Source of the DNA: Butyricimonas synergistica DSM 23225
GTDB lineage: Bacteria; Bacteroidota; Bacteroidia; Bacteroidales; Marinifilaceae
Length of the DNA stretch: 64,000 nucleotides
Assembly (NCBI RefSeq): GCF_000379665.1
Contig: NZ_KB903371.1
Coordinates: 117,261 to 181,260 of the forward strand
Direction of reading: 5' to 3'
Every line of letters starts with the position of its first letter. The first letter of the stretch is position 1. The notes under the pieces are model-generated. The model ran no database searches, was not told where the DNA came from, and saw only the letters and a list, made by a program, of their open reading frames with translations. The translations under genes were made by a program, and so were the position numbers. This document shows positions 8,067 through 16,605 of this stretch, in pieces.

Positions 8067-9080
8067 CTAAACTTTAAATTCTAAATTTTTCAGTGCTTCC
8101 ACGAGCATTCGGTTTTTCTCCTCGGAGAGGGTGTTTATCCGGAAATAGTGTTCATCCAGTCCCCTGAAATTCGAGGCTTCCCGAATCAATATTCCATGTT
8201 TATCTATGAGATATTGTTTCAGTTCCTTGACGTTATATTTGGTGTGCACGAGGAAGAACGAGGTGCCTGAATTTAAAGGGAGGAAACCATTGATTTCATC
8301 CAAATGTTGAACGAATGCTTCTTTGCGTTTCAGCAGTCGAAACGTGTCCGGGAGCAAGTATTTCCCGTTTTTCATGAGGAATTTCCCTACCTCGATGGCG
8401 AGAGAATTCACGCTCCACGGGAATTTGAAAGCTTTGATGCGTTCGATCAGTGCTTCGTTACCCAGCATGTAGCCCAGGCGCAGACCGGGGATGGCGAAAC
8501 TCTTGGTCATGGAATGAACCATCAGTAGATTCGGGTAACGGGACAGCAGTGGTTCGCTGGGTTCTGCCGTCGGGGCGAAATTGATAAATGATTCGTCCAC
8601 GACGAGTGTCATGTCCGGGTAGTATCGTAGGATGCGCTCTATGTGCTCCCGTGTCCAGATGTACCCGTTCGGGTTGTTCGGGTTGCAGATAAACATTAAG
8701 TCTGCGGCTTCCGGTTCGAACAATTCGATGCGGGAGAATAGTATATTGTGCCTGTACAGCGTGCAAGCGTCCTCGTATTCCCGGAACGAGGGGATCGGCA
8801 ATAGCGTTTTTGCCCCCTCGAACGCGTGTGCGATTAAGTAGAACAATTCCGTGGCTCCGTTTCCGGCAATGACGTTTTGAGGGGTCACGCCGTGGAATGC
8901 AGCCACTTCGTTGACGAATGATTCGGCAGACGGTTCCGGGTAATGGAATATCGTGTCGATTTGTGTTTTGAGGACAGACCGGATAATATCCGAGTCCCCG
9001 TCATACCACACGTTCGTGGAAAAATTGGCTTTTATCTTGTTGCCAGATTTGTAAAGGTCGTCACCGTGTCCGTTAAGCAT
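8067..9080 (-). CDS. cobD: L-threonine-O-3-phosphate decarboxylase (aminotransferase fold)
   Basis: This 337-residue PLP enzyme of the class I/II aminotransferase fold should make (R)-1-amino-2-propanol phosphate for the nucleotide loop. The PLP-binding lysine is Lys193 in SMTKSFAIPGLRLGY; CNPNNPNG (132-139) and VVDESFINF are also diagnostic. The similar HisC is excluded mainly by context, since the gene sits between cobQ and cbiB with gaps of 2 and 8 bases. A threonine kinase (PduX type) that would supply its substrate was not found in the window. Confidence 0.92.
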   Translation of the reverse strand: MLNGHGDDLYKSGNKIKANFSTNVWYDGDSDIIRSVLKTQIDTIFHYPEPSAESFVNEVAAFHGVTPQNVIAGNGATELFYLIAHAFEGAKTLLPIPSFREYEDACTLYRHNILFSRIELFEPEAADLMFICNPNNPNGYIWTREHIERILRYYPDMTLVVDESFINFAPTAEPSEPLLSRYPNLLMVHSMTKSFAIPGLRLGYMLGNEALIERIKAFKFPWSVNSLAIEVGKFLMKNGKYLLPDTFRLLKRKEAFVQHLDEINGFLPLNSGTSFFLVHTKYNVKELKQYLIDKHGILIREASNFRGLDEHYFRINTLSEEKNRMLVEALKNLEFKV

Positions 9081-9082
9081 AG

Positions 9083-10558
9083 TTATTTTGTTTTAAGTGT
9101 GGAGTATATATATTCCATATCAACACATGAACGCACGTGTTGAGCCAGTTTGTCGTATTGTTGGTTTTTAAATTCGGCGTAATCGAACTTCTTGGGTGTG
9201 GCGCGGGTTAAGCCTTCTGCCAGGTCGTTGAGTACGATGTCGTTGTCCAGAATCCCGTGGAGGTATGTCCCCCAGCATTTATCGTCGAGCAGGTAACCAT
9301 CCTCCTGTCCCTCGTGCATCCGGTTAAGGGGCGACGGTTTTTCCCCGTCTAGCAGCGTGGTGTGTCCCATGTGAATCTCGTATCCCTGGCAAGTTTCCGG
9401 GTGGTTCCGGAACTTGAACTGGCGTTGGCGGGTCACTTTTTCCGCTTCCATGACGGTTACTAGCGGGAGGATTCCCAAGCCCGGGATGGCGGGCATATCA
9501 CCCTCGATCCCGTCAGGGTCTTCTACGCGGGCTCCCAGCATTTGGTAGCCGCCACAGATGCCGATCACTTTCTTGCCGTCCCTGTGTGCCCGGATGATGG
9601 CTTCGGCAATGCCGTTTTCCCGAATGTTTTGCAAATCGGCGATCGTGTTCTTCGTGCCGGGGAGGATGATAATGTTGGCTTTGCGGATTTCTTCCGTGTT
9701 GTTCGTGTAATAAGCGTGGAAACGGTCGTCCCTTTCCAGTACGTTGAAATCCGTGAAGTTTGACATTCTTTTCAGCAGGACGATTGCCACGTTGATTTTA
9801 CCGCTTTCCGCCTTCACGTGTTTGGTTTCCAGGGCGACGGAGTCTTCTTGCTCGATATAAATATCCCGGAAATACGGAATCACTCCCACCACGGGAATGC
9901 CCGTTAATTCTTGAATCAGTCGGCGTCCCTCGTCAAATAGGGATATATCTCCCCGGAATTTATTGATAATGATACCTTTCACTTGTCGTCTTTCTTCTGC
10001 CGACAGCAAGGCGATAGACCCGTAGACGGAAGCGAAGACGCCTCCCCGGTCGATGTCTGCCACCAGATACGTCGCGGCATCCGTGCGGACTGCCATACGC
10101 ATATTCGTGATGTCCCTGTCCCGAAGGTTCAGTTCCGAGATGCTCCCGGCACCTTCCAGCACGATCGGGTTGTAACGGGCATGCAGGCGTTCGTAGGCGG
10201 CATAAGCTTGGTCGAATAGTCCGGCTTTGTTGTTGGACATGAAGTATTCTTTGGCGGACATATTCCCGATGGGCTTACCGTTCAACACGACTTGCGAGCT
10301 TTGGTCGTTCGTGGGTTTGAGCAACACGGGATTCATATCGCTTTCCGGGGCTATGCCGCACGCTTCGGCTTGCACGGCTTGGGCTCGCCCGATTTCCAGC
10401 CCATCGGGGGTGGAATAGGAATTCAAGGACATATTCTGTGCCTTGAATGGGGCGGGATGATGACCGTCTTGCTTGAATATACGGCAGAATGCCGTGTTGA
10501 TGATACTTTTTCCCGCGTCCGAGCAGGTACCGACAAACATGATAGACCGAAGGTGCAT
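9083..10558 (-). CDS. cobQ: Cobyric acid synthase
   Basis: This 491-residue glutamine-dependent amidase amidates four side chains of adenosylcobyrinate a,c-diamide to give adenosylcobyrate. The N-terminal P-loop-like domain has MFVGTCSDAGKSI and the DRGGVFASVYG motif. The C-terminal glutamine amidotransferase domain has ILPGTKNT and the nucleophile region GICGGYQMLG, with YEIHMGHT and a late histidine in WGTYLHGILDN. The length is normal for CobQ/CbiP. It is separated by 2 bases from cobD and 33 bases from the adenosyltransferase gene, as in a single transcription unit. Confidence 0.96.
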   Translation of the reverse strand: MHLRSIMFVGTCSDAGKSIINTAFCRIFKQDGHHPAPFKAQNMSLNSYSTPDGLEIGRAQAVQAEACGIAPESDMNPVLLKPTNDQSSQVVLNGKPIGNMSAKEYFMSNNKAGLFDQAYAAYERLHARYNPIVLEGAGSISELNLRDRDITNMRMAVRTDAATYLVADIDRGGVFASVYGSIALLSAEERRQVKGIIINKFRGDISLFDEGRRLIQELTGIPVVGVIPYFRDIYIEQEDSVALETKHVKAESGKINVAIVLLKRMSNFTDFNVLERDDRFHAYYTNNTEEIRKANIIILPGTKNTIADLQNIRENGIAEAIIRAHRDGKKVIGICGGYQMLGARVEDPDGIEGDMPAIPGLGILPLVTVMEAEKVTRQRQFKFRNHPETCQGYEIHMGHTTLLDGEKPSPLNRMHEGQEDGYLLDDKCWGTYLHGILDNDIVLNDLAEGLTRATPKKFDYAEFKNQQYDKLAQHVRSCVDMEYIYSTLKTK

Positions 10559-10591
10559 ATATTGATTCTAGATTAGATGATTTCTTCCATT

Positions 10592-11164
10592 TTAATTGTT
10601 TTTCTTCTTGTAAAGAAAGGCTTTCCATCTTTCTTCTTCCGATCCCTCCTTGTCCATTTCCCAGCGAGCCAGGGTGAAGAGCAGGTCGGAGAGGCGATTC
10701 ACGAAACGGAGAATAAGAGGGGGAACCTCATCAGTTCGGTTGAGCGTCCAAAGGCGTCTTTCGGCTCTTCGGGCGATGGTGCGTGCCACGTGGCAGTGGG
10801 CGGAAACCGGAGTGCCTCCCGGCAGGATGAAATAAGTTGACGGGTGTTGCATCTCGTTGTTCATGCGATCAATATGTTGTTCGCAGAACGCGTCGAGGTC
10901 TTCCGGTAGTTTGTTCGGGTTTTCTTCACGGATAGCAGACGGGGTTGCCACTTGCGACATCACGATCATCAGCGAGCGTTGCAGGTATGCCAGCATTTCT
11001 TGGCGTTCGTCCTGTTCATCCAGCAGAGCCCGTATCACGCCCAGCGATGCGTTCAGCTCGTCGAGTGTCCCGTTTGCCTCGATGCGGATGTCATCTTTGT
11101 CAACCCGGCTTCCCCCGAATATTCCGGTAGTTCCTTTGTCTCCTCCTTTCGTGTAAATCCTCAT
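10592..11164 (-). CDS. pduO: Cob(I)alamin adenosyltransferase, PduO type
   Basis: This 190-residue enzyme transfers the 5'-deoxyadenosyl group of ATP to cob(I)alamin or corrinoid precursors. The N-terminal ATP-binding signature TKGGDKGTTGIFGG, the GTLDELNASLG helix and the conserved ARTIARRAERRLW segment with FVNRLSDLLF are all present. It is the second gene of the minus operon, before cobQ. A heptanucleotide repeat array sits just upstream of its start codon. Confidence 0.95.
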   Translation of the reverse strand: MRIYTKGGDKGTTGIFGGSRVDKDDIRIEANGTLDELNASLGVIRALLDEQDERQEMLAYLQRSLMIVMSQVATPSAIREENPNKLPEDLDAFCEQHIDRMNNEMQHPSTYFILPGGTPVSAHCHVARTIARRAERRLWTLNRTDEVPPLILRFVNRLSDLLFTLARWEMDKEGSEEERWKAFLYKKKNN

Positions 11165-11168
11165 AATA

Positions 11169-11196
11169 ATTGAAAGTTGAAAATTGAAAATTGAAA
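11169..11196. repeat. Heptanucleotide tandem repeat upstream of the adenosyltransferase start
   Basis: Four units (ATTGAAA, GTTGAAA, ATTGAAA, ATTGAAA) begin 5 bases from the start codon of the minus-strand gene. A nearby CAATTTTCAATT (11209-11220) can pair with the array and form a hairpin. Confidence 0.8.
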
Positions 11197-11223
11197 ATGC
11201 AGGTTTCCAATTTTCAATTGGGT

Positions 11224-11739
11224 TTATATTTTAAAGTAAACGCGGGTCGTGTTTTCCATGATGGGAAGATCGATCATTTCGATCGCTTTCTTGCCTTCGA
11301 GGTACGTGATGATAGCCCGGTTGAATGCCCCGTGCCCGATGGCTATAATGCGCCGGTCGGGAAAGTTATCTTGCAGGTAACGGATGAAGTCGGTCGCCCG
11401 TTGGTAAAGGGCTTCGACAGATTCCACGCTGGGAGGCAGGTTGAGCCAGTCGACATCGTCGAGCCGTTGTCCCGTGTATACCCCCCAGTCCATTTCCCGC
11501 AACAGGGGTGTTTGGTGGGGTGTCAGCCCGTGGCGTTTTGCCACGGCTAGTGCTGTTTCGTAACTCCTAGCCAAATCGCTGGACACGACGGCATCAAGCC
11601 GTTCGTCCTTCAATATCTCCGCCAGGTTCTCCGCTTGCGCTTTGCCCAGTGGGGAGAGCGTGCCGGGGAGTTGCCCTTGCAGGATGTGTTGTTGGTTTTC
11701 CAGGGTTTCTCCGTGTCGGGAGAGTATCAGTTCTATCAT
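11224..11739 (-). CDS. Histidine phosphatase family protein heading the minus cob operon
   Basis: This 171-residue phosphoglycerate-mutase-like phosphatase has the catalytic motif RHGE (residues 8-11) and later EMDWGVYTG and IIAIGHGAFNRA, which carry the second catalytic histidine. A longer frame reaches 11877, but the motif spacing and a -7 promoter element at 11765-11772 place the start at 11739. It may be an alpha-ribazole-phosphate phosphatase, since it opens the cob operon. A second histidine phosphatase at 16078 fits CobC better, so this one could instead act on another phosphoester. Confidence 0.85.
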   Translation of the reverse strand: MIELILSRHGETLENQQHILQGQLPGTLSPLGKAQAENLAEILKDERLDAVVSSDLARSYETALAVAKRHGLTPHQTPLLREMDWGVYTGQRLDDVDWLNLPPSVESVEALYQRATDFIRYLQDNFPDRRIIAIGHGAFNRAIITYLEGKKAIEMIDLPIMENTTRVYFKI

Positions 11740-12086
11740 CACTCTTTTTTTAGAATCCAGATGACAAAAGTAATAAACAATTTCATTCGATAGATTGAAG
11801 AGAGATGAAAATGCGTGTCCCGGGATGAGGACGTTGTGTATCGGGAAATCGGGAATGTGTAGCCTGAAGAATGGCAATTTACTCTCGCGTTAGGTGACTA
11901 TTGGGTGACTATTGGGCGGCTTATAGGCGGGTCCGCCCACTTATCGCCTACAGTTTGCCCACTCTTCGCCCACGTTTTAACGAAAGATGTGCTTTTTTAA
12001 CGTGGGTAAAATTTTAGGTATGCCACGTTATTCAAGAACAAACGGGAGGCTACACGGGAGTGATGCGGGCGGTCATCCCCTGTTGT
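11740..12086. other. Palindrome-rich intergenic region, no gene seen
   Basis: About 347 bases between two minus-strand genes. It holds an 11-base tandem direct repeat GGTGACTATTG (11893-11903 and 11904-11914). It also holds interleaved inverted words: TGGGCGG (11913) with CCGCCCA (11933), and TAGGCG (11924) with CGCCTA (11945). A further hairpin pairs AACGTGG (11999) with CCACGTT (12023). Only the promoter element near 11765 has a clear function. Confidence 0.6.
11765..11772 (-). promoter_or_regulatory. -7 element (TACTTTTG) for the minus-strand cob operon
   Basis: On the minus strand TACTTTTG lies 25 bases before the start at 11739 and would drive phosphatase-pduO-cobQ-cobD-cbiB. No B12 box is seen between it and the start codon. 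Confidence 0.5.
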
Positions 12087-12587
12087 TCACAAGTTTTTTT
12101 GCATGATGATGACATCGAAGTCTTCCCCGAATTTGTGTCCCACTTTTTCCAGTCGGGCACATGGCGTGAAGCCGAATTTCTCGTGGAACGAGATGCTTTG
12201 CGGGTTTTTAGACGAGATGTCGGCGAGAATGATGCGGATTCCCCGTTTCTTGGCGTCAGCTTCCAGTAGGTCGAGGCACATTTTGCCCGCCCCAGCGTGG
12301 GTGTAGTGTGGAAGGATGAAATAGCTGATTTGTGCCGTGTGTCGGAAGGTCGGCAGGGGATGATAGGGACTCAGGTAACAGAATCCGGCGGTGGCACCCG
12401 AGTCGGATTCTTTGATGGCGTATGCCGGGTAGTCTTGTATTTTCTCCAGTATTTTTTCAAAGAAAATATCCGGGAGCCGGTGTTCCGCGAAGGCGGCGAA
12501 GCTGTTTTCCACGTAGTAGTTGAAGATGTCCATAACCTCTTTCTGGTGTTTGTTCCCGAGTTTCTCGAATGTGATGTTCATTGTCAT
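12087..12587 (-). CDS. GNAT-family N-acetyltransferase
   Basis: This 166-residue acetyltransferase resembles the phosphinothricin/amino-acid-acetylating branch: it has an early DIFNYYVENSFAAFAEHRLP block, a central SYFILPHYTHAGAGKMCLDLLE segment corresponding to the acetyl-CoA loop, and SFHEKFGFTPCARLEKVG near the C-terminus. The substrate is unknown. The start may be 12587 or two codons later at 12581. It is divergent from the DUF2809 gene and has no evident link to cobalamin. Confidence 0.85.
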   Translation of the reverse strand: MTMNITFEKLGNKHQKEVMDIFNYYVENSFAAFAEHRLPDIFFEKILEKIQDYPAYAIKESDSGATAGFCYLSPYHPLPTFRHTAQISYFILPHYTHAGAGKMCLDLLEADAKKRGIRIILADISSKNPQSISFHEKFGFTPCARLEKVGHKFGEDFDVIIMQKNL

Positions 12588-12605
12588 TCAGATTATTAGT
12601 TTGTT

Positions 12606-12613
12606 CAAAGTTA
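12606..12613 (-). promoter_or_regulatory. -7 element (TAACTTTG) for the acetyltransferase gene
   Basis: A minus-strand match to TAnnTTTG lies 18-26 bases upstream of the start at 12587. Confidence 0.4.
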
Positions 12614-12646
12614 TGGAAAATATTATATAATTGAATGGATTCTTTG

Positions 12647-12654
12647 TAAATTTG
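12647..12654 (+). promoter_or_regulatory. -7 element (TAAATTTG) for the DUF2809/cobUTS unit
   Basis: A + strand match to TAnnTTTG lies 16 bases before 12671 and could drive the DUF2809 protein and the cob genes that follow. No riboswitch is visible here. Confidence 0.4.
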
Positions 12655-12670
12655 TGACCTGCCGGAAGAG

Positions 12671-13075
12671 ATGAAAAGATACAATATGATGAAAGGAATG
12701 CGGTTCAAGTATTTGTTGTTGACTCTGGGAATGATCGTTTTGGGATTGCTTTCCCGGAAGACAGACGTCTGCACGATTGATTTCGTGAAGATGTACGTGG
12801 GTGATGTCCTTTGGGCAGCGATGGTGTATTTCGGTTGCCGCTTTCTGTTCGTGAGGATGAGTAGGAGTGTGTCTTTCGGGGTGGCGTTGGTATTTTCATA
12901 TTTGGTCGAGATAAGTCAGTTGTACCATGCCCCTTGGATAGATGCTATCCGGGGAACGACTTTGGGCGGGTTGGTGCTGGGCTTCAGCTTTTCGTGGAGC
13001 GACCTCGTGTGTTACACCGTGGGGGTGCTTTTGGGGGTTGTCCTTGACGTGTTGTTGGTGTGGAAGCGAAAATAA
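12671..13075 (+). CDS. DUF2809 small membrane protein
   Basis: This 134-residue hydrophobic protein has about four membrane segments, approximately residues 12-24, 38-55, 63-80 and 105-130. It has the family features GLLSRK, VGDVLWAAMVYFG and SYLVEISQLYHAPWID. The DUF2809 family has no defined function. Starts at 12671, 12686 or 12698 are all possible. It precedes cobU by 60 bases on the same strand, so it may be cotranscribed, but a role in cobalamin synthesis is not established. Confidence 0.82.
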   Translation: MKRYNMMKGMRFKYLLLTLGMIVLGLLSRKTDVCTIDFVKMYVGDVLWAAMVYFGCRFLFVRMSRSVSFGVALVFSYLVEISQLYHAPWIDAIRGTTLGGLVLGFSFSWSDLVCYTVGVLLGVVLDVLLVWKRK

Positions 13076-13135
13076 ATGTTTTATTTTCCGGAATAATACT
13101 TTGAATTTCTTAAAAAAACAGAGAAATTTGCCGCT

Positions 13136-13651
13136 ATGATGAAAAGAAAAGTAATATTGGTTACGGGAGGGCAACGTTCCGGGAAAAGTCGGTACGCGCA
13201 GGATTTGGCTCTGCAGTTGGCGGAGAATCCCGTTTACTTAGCCACCTCGCGGGTATGGGACGAGGAGTTCCGGGAACGGGTGAGAAGGCACCAGGCTGAT
13301 CGGGGAGTGCGATGGACGAACATAGAGGAGGAGAAATTTTTGAGCCGGCATGACGTGCATGGGCGTGTGGTGGTGATCGATTGCGTGACGTTGTGGGGAA
13401 CGAATTTCTTTTTTGATAACGATTCGGACGTGGATAAATCCCTCGGGGAGATGAAGGAGGAATTCGACCGGTTTACCCGGCAGGAGGCTACATTTATCTT
13501 CGTGACGAACGAGATCGGGATGGGGGGAGTTGCCGTCGACACGGTGCAACGCCGTTTCACGGATCTGCAGGGATGGATGAACCAGTATATAGCCCGTGCC
13601 GCCGACGAGGTGGTGTTGATGGTGTCGGGAATAGCCATGAGAGTGAAGTAA
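13136..13651 (+). CDS. cobU: Bifunctional adenosylcobinamide kinase / cobinamide-phosphate guanylyltransferase
   Basis: This 171-residue enzyme phosphorylates adenosylcobinamide and then attaches GMP from GTP to give AdoCbi-GDP. The P-loop GGQRSGKS (residues 11-18) and the RRHQADRG segment that includes the likely guanylylated histidine are visible. [10 protein letters not shown] and [14 protein letters not shown] are conserved in CobU/CobP. The next codon is also ATG (13139). It lies 16 bases before cobT, forming a nucleotide-loop assembly operon. Confidence 0.96.
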   Translation: MMKRKVILVTGGQRSGKSRYAQDLALQLAENPVYLATSRVWDEEFRERVRRHQADRGVRWTNIEEEKFLSRHDVHGRVVVIDCVTLWGTNFFFDNDSDVDKSLGEMKEEFDRFTRQEATFIFVTNEIGMGGVAVDTVQRRFTDLQGWMNQYIARAADEVVLMVSGIAMRVK

Positions 13652-13667
13652 ATCAATTTTCAATTAT

Positions 13668-14708
13668 ATGAGAAATTTTGTAATTCAGGAGACGGACAAG
13701 GCGATGTTGCCAGCCTTGATAGACAAGATAAATAATTTGACAAAACCGAAAGGATCGTTGGGTTTGTTGGAGAAGGTGGCGGCGCAAATCGGTTTGATAC
13801 AACAGACGCTTTCCCCGGAATTGAGGAAACCGCAGAATATTATTTTCGCTGCCGATCACGGTATCGTGACGGAGGGGGTTAGTTTTTCCGCACCCGAGGT
13901 GACGGCGCAGATGATTTCTAATTTTATCAAGGGCGGTGCCGGGGTGAATATGTTCGCCCGGCAGCACGGTTTCGGGATTAAGCTGGTGGATTGCGGGGTA
14001 AATTGTGATTTCGGACCGATGGAGGGGTTGATCGACCGGAAGATACGGAAGATTACTTCCAATTATCTGCACGAGGCGGCAATGACGGAAGAGGAGTTCG
14101 ATCGGGCAATCGAGATCGGTGCGGAGATCGTGGATATGGTGCACGCGGAGGGGACGAACGTGGTGAGCTTCGGGGAGATGGGGATTGCCAATACTTCTTC
14201 TTCCTCGATGTGGATGACTTATTTGACGGGTATTCCCTTGTCGGATTGCGTGGGTGCGGGCAGCGGGTTGTCCCGTGAAGGGGTGGAACACAAGTACAAC
14301 GTGTTGCGTCGTTGCATGGAGAATTACACTGGCGACGGTTCGGCGAAAGACGTTATCCGTTATTTCGGGGGATTCGAGATGGTGGCTGCCGTGGGAGGGA
14401 TGCTTCGGGCTGCCGAGCTGGGGATGATTATCATCGTGGACGGTTTTATCATGACTAACTGCGTGTTGGCGGGTCGGGCGTTGTATCCCGCGCTGACCGA
14501 TTACTGTATATACGGGCACCAGGGCGACGAGTGCGGGCATAAGCTCGTGCTGGATTACTTGAAAGCGGAACCTTTGTTGAATCTTGGTTTGCGGTTAGGT
14601 GAAGGTACGGGGGCTATTTGCGCTTATCCCTTGCTGGTTTCTGCCGTGAACATGATTAACGAGATGGCTTCTTTCAAGGCGGCTGCAGTGACGAAATACT
14701 TTAAATAA
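13668..14708 (+). CDS. cobT: Nicotinate-nucleotide-dimethylbenzimidazole phosphoribosyltransferase
   Basis: This 346-residue enzyme activates the lower-ligand base (classically 5,6-dimethylbenzimidazole) to alpha-ribazole phosphate. Family features include [45 protein letters not shown] and the C-terminal [10 protein letters not shown], whose glutamate is the catalytic residue. The length is typical. A single CAATTTTCAATT word sits in the 16-base gap after cobU. Which benzimidazole or purine it uses in vivo cannot be read from this sequence, and no lower-ligand synthesis gene is present here. Confidence 0.97.
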   Translation: MRNFVIQETDKAMLPALIDKINNLTKPKGSLGLLEKVAAQIGLIQQTLSPELRKPQNIIFAADHGIVTEGVSFSAPEVTAQMISNFIKGGAGVNMFARQHGFGIKLVDCGVNCDFGPMEGLIDRKIRKITSNYLHEAAMTEEEFDRAIEIGAEIVDMVHAEGTNVVSFGEMGIANTSSSSMWMTYLTGIPLSDCVGAGSGLSREGVEHKYNVLRRCMENYTGDGSAKDVIRYFGGFEMVAAVGGMLRAAELGMIIIVDGFIMTNCVLAGRALYPALTDYCIYGHQGDECGHKLVLDYLKAEPLLNLGLRLGEGTGAICAYPLLVSAVNMINEMASFKAAAVTKYFK

Positions 14709-14787
14709 TTGAAAATTGTAAGTAAGGGGGGAGTTGAAGTGATGGCTTGTGCGGCAGGAATCTAAAATCATTAAATCTAAAATTACT

Positions 14788-15549
14788 ATGTGTTCTCTTT
14801 TGGCAGCATTGATGATGTTTACGCGTTTGCCGCTGTGGCGGTTGGTAAACGTGGATAAACGCTATTTCGCGGATGTGATCAAGTTCTGGCCTTTGGTGGG
14901 TTTTCTGACGGGAGCGACAACCGGAGGTGTCCTGTGGCTTACGGCTCAGGTGTTGCCGTTGGGGGTGGCGTGTGTCCTGGCGATTATCGCGAGGATACTG
15001 TTGACCGGTGCTCTGCATGAAGACGGTTTGGCGGATTTCTTTGACGGTTTCGGGGGCGGCACCTCGAAGGAAAAGATTTTGGCGATCATGAAGGATTCAC
15101 ATATCGGGTGTTACGGAACGATCGGGCTAGTGCTTTATTTCGGGTTATACTATTCCTTGTTGTCGAGTTTCGATCCCGCGATGATTTTCCCGATCGTGAT
15201 TGCTGCCGATTGTTTTTCAAAGTTATGTGCTGCCGTGATGATAAATACGTTGCCTTATGTCCGTAAGGAAGAAGAGAGTAAGACAAAGGTAATTTACAGT
15301 AAAGTACAGGTACTTATTTTCGTGCTCGTGGGAGCGGTCACGATGATTCCTTTCTTTTTTCTGAAAGATGCCTCTTTCTGTTGGGCGATGGTTCCTGCGA
15401 TATTGACGGCAATCGCTTTACGCTTCTTTTTTAAAGCAAAGATCGGGGGATACACCGGAGATTGTTGCGGTGCTTCCGTTCTGATTATCGAGCAGGTATT
15501 TTATTTGAGCGTGCTGGTGATCTGGTGTCGTTACCAGTTTTTATTTTAG
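14788..15549 (+). CDS. cobS: Adenosylcobinamide-GDP ribazoletransferase (cobalamin synthase)
   Basis: This 253-residue integral membrane enzyme joins AdoCbi-GDP and alpha-ribazole phosphate. Several hydrophobic segments are visible, together with the family signature HEDGLADFFDGFGGG, the acidic metal-binding segment, and GGYTGDCCGA near the C-terminus. The start at 14788 puts FTRLPLWR ten residues in, as is usual for CobS; an upstream GTG at 14749 would add an unlikely lysine-rich tail. It follows cobT by 79 bases. Confidence 0.95.
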   Translation: MCSLLAALMMFTRLPLWRLVNVDKRYFADVIKFWPLVGFLTGATTGGVLWLTAQVLPLGVACVLAIIARILLTGALHEDGLADFFDGFGGGTSKEKILAIMKDSHIGCYGTIGLVLYFGLYYSLLSSFDPAMIFPIVIAADCFSKLCAAVMINTLPYVRKEEESKTKVIYSKVQVLIFVLVGAVTMIPFFFLKDASFCWAMVPAILTAIALRFFFKAKIGGYTGDCCGASVLIIEQVFYLSVLVIWCRYQFLF

Positions 15550-15596
15550 TTCTTGATTTTTACCCGTATCACGTGCCCGTCGGTCTGTTGTTGTAC

Positions 15597-15973
15597 TTAC
15601 AGGGTGCCGTCTTCTTCGATCGGGTAGACTGATTTGTATTTACAGGGGACTATTTCTTTGCCGGTGTTGGCGATGATGTCCTGGCAACGGTTGAAACGAA
15701 TTTTGGCGAGGTTGTTGCGAAAGGATTCGGCAGCCTCGTATTTCAAGGGGATCACGACGTCCCTGGGCGTGTTGATATACCCGTATTTGTTTCCCATTTT
15801 GATGGCTGCCAGACCTTCGCTGAAATCAAGGGCGTGGTCGTATTTGTAGGAAATGCCCCCCATTTGCCGTTGGCAAGCTGATGAGCGTATCCCGTGAAGG
15901 AACGGTCGTCTTGACAGGAGTATATAATTGTCACGTGACAAATGCCTAACAGGAATGTGATAAAACTTTTCAT
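15597..15973 (-). pseudogene. WG-repeat protein, frameshifted at a G run
   Basis: Two overlapping minus frames together make one protein. The first (from 15973) gives a signal peptide with YSCQDD, a likely lipobox, then GYAHQLANGKWG. The second continues with YKYDHALDFSEGLAAIKMGNKYGYIN and YEAAESFRNNLAKI, the typical WG-repeat pattern. The switch falls on a run of six G (plus-strand C, 15856-15861), and one extra G would join the frames into about 125 residues. Even repaired, it is short for a WG-repeat protein. It is antisense between cobS and cobC. A sequencing error is possible. Confidence 0.65.
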
Positions 15974-15999
15974 GGCTGCCTATTTGCTTGTAATAAAGT

Positions 16000-16007
16000 C
16001 AAAATTA
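16000..16007 (-). promoter_or_regulatory. -7 element (TAATTTTG) for the WG-repeat gene
   Basis: A minus-strand TAnnTTTG match lies 26 bases before the start at 15973, suggesting the frameshifted gene still has a promoter. Confidence 0.4.
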
Positions 16008-16077
16008 TAAATTAATTGATGAAATTCTAGCAAGATACGAAAAAAAAAGCGATTTTTACGAAGTGAAAGATTGTATT

Positions 16078-16605
16078 ATGGAGATAGTTTTGGTTAGACA
16101 TACGAGGGTTGATGTCGTGCCGGGTACGTGTTATGGCAATACGGATGTAGATGTGGCTCCTTCCTTTAAAGAGGAAGCGGAACGGGTGCGAACCGCTTTG
16201 TCCGGGTACACGTTTGATGCCGTTTATTCCAGTCCTTTACAAAGGTGCCGTAAGCTGGCACTCTATTGCGGGTTCGGGGATTTTATCCCGGACGAGCGAT
16301 TGAAGGAACTGAATTTCGGGCATTGGGAAGGACTGCGCTGGGACGAGATACAAGATCCCCTTTTGCAGGAATGGTACGATGATTGGTTGAGTATTCCCGC
16401 GGGGGGAGCTGAAAGTTTCCTCGAACAGTATAATCGGGTGTCCCGTTTTATGGATGATTTGAAGGAAACGAAGTACCGGAAAGTCTGCGTGTTTGCTCAC
16501 GGGGGAACAATCCGGGCTGCATTGATCTATGCTGGTAAATATAATTTCAATCAGGCTTTTACGGATGATGTGGATTATGGATCTCAAATCAGAATCACGA
16601 TATGA
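16078..16605 (+). CDS. cobC: Alpha-ribazole phosphatase (histidine phosphatase family)
   Basis: This 175-residue phosphatase should remove the phosphate from adenosylcobalamin 5'-phosphate or alpha-ribazole phosphate. RHT (residues 7-9) is followed by [14 protein letters not shown], the CobC-specific extension of the phosphatase motif. Further support comes from [20 protein letters not shown] and the second catalytic histidine in [10 protein letters not shown]. The start at 16078 is preferred over a GTG at 16063. It ends in an ATGA overlap with the downstream sensor kinase, so the two are translationally coupled. Confidence 0.9.
   Translation: MEIVLVRHTRVDVVPGTCYGNTDVDVAPSFKEEAERVRTALSGYTFDAVYSSPLQRCRKLALYCGFGDFIPDERLKELNFGHWEGLRWDEIQDPLLQEWYDDWLSIPAGGAESFLEQYNRVSRFMDDLKETKYRKVCVFAHGGTIRAALIYAGKYNFNQAFTDDVDYGSQIRITI

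Noticed and set aside
11740-11877. Upstream extension of the minus-strand phosphatase
   Set aside because: The phosphatase motif begins seven residues after the start at 11739, and the extension contains the -7 element.
13653-14540. Long antisense open frame (295 codons) over cobT
   Set aside because: It is rich in His, Arg and Pro with no recognisable motif, and is a frame shadow of a well-conserved gene.
14742-14766. Short ATG frame just before cobS
   Set aside because: It stops after seven codons and has no sign of being a leader peptide with a paired structure.
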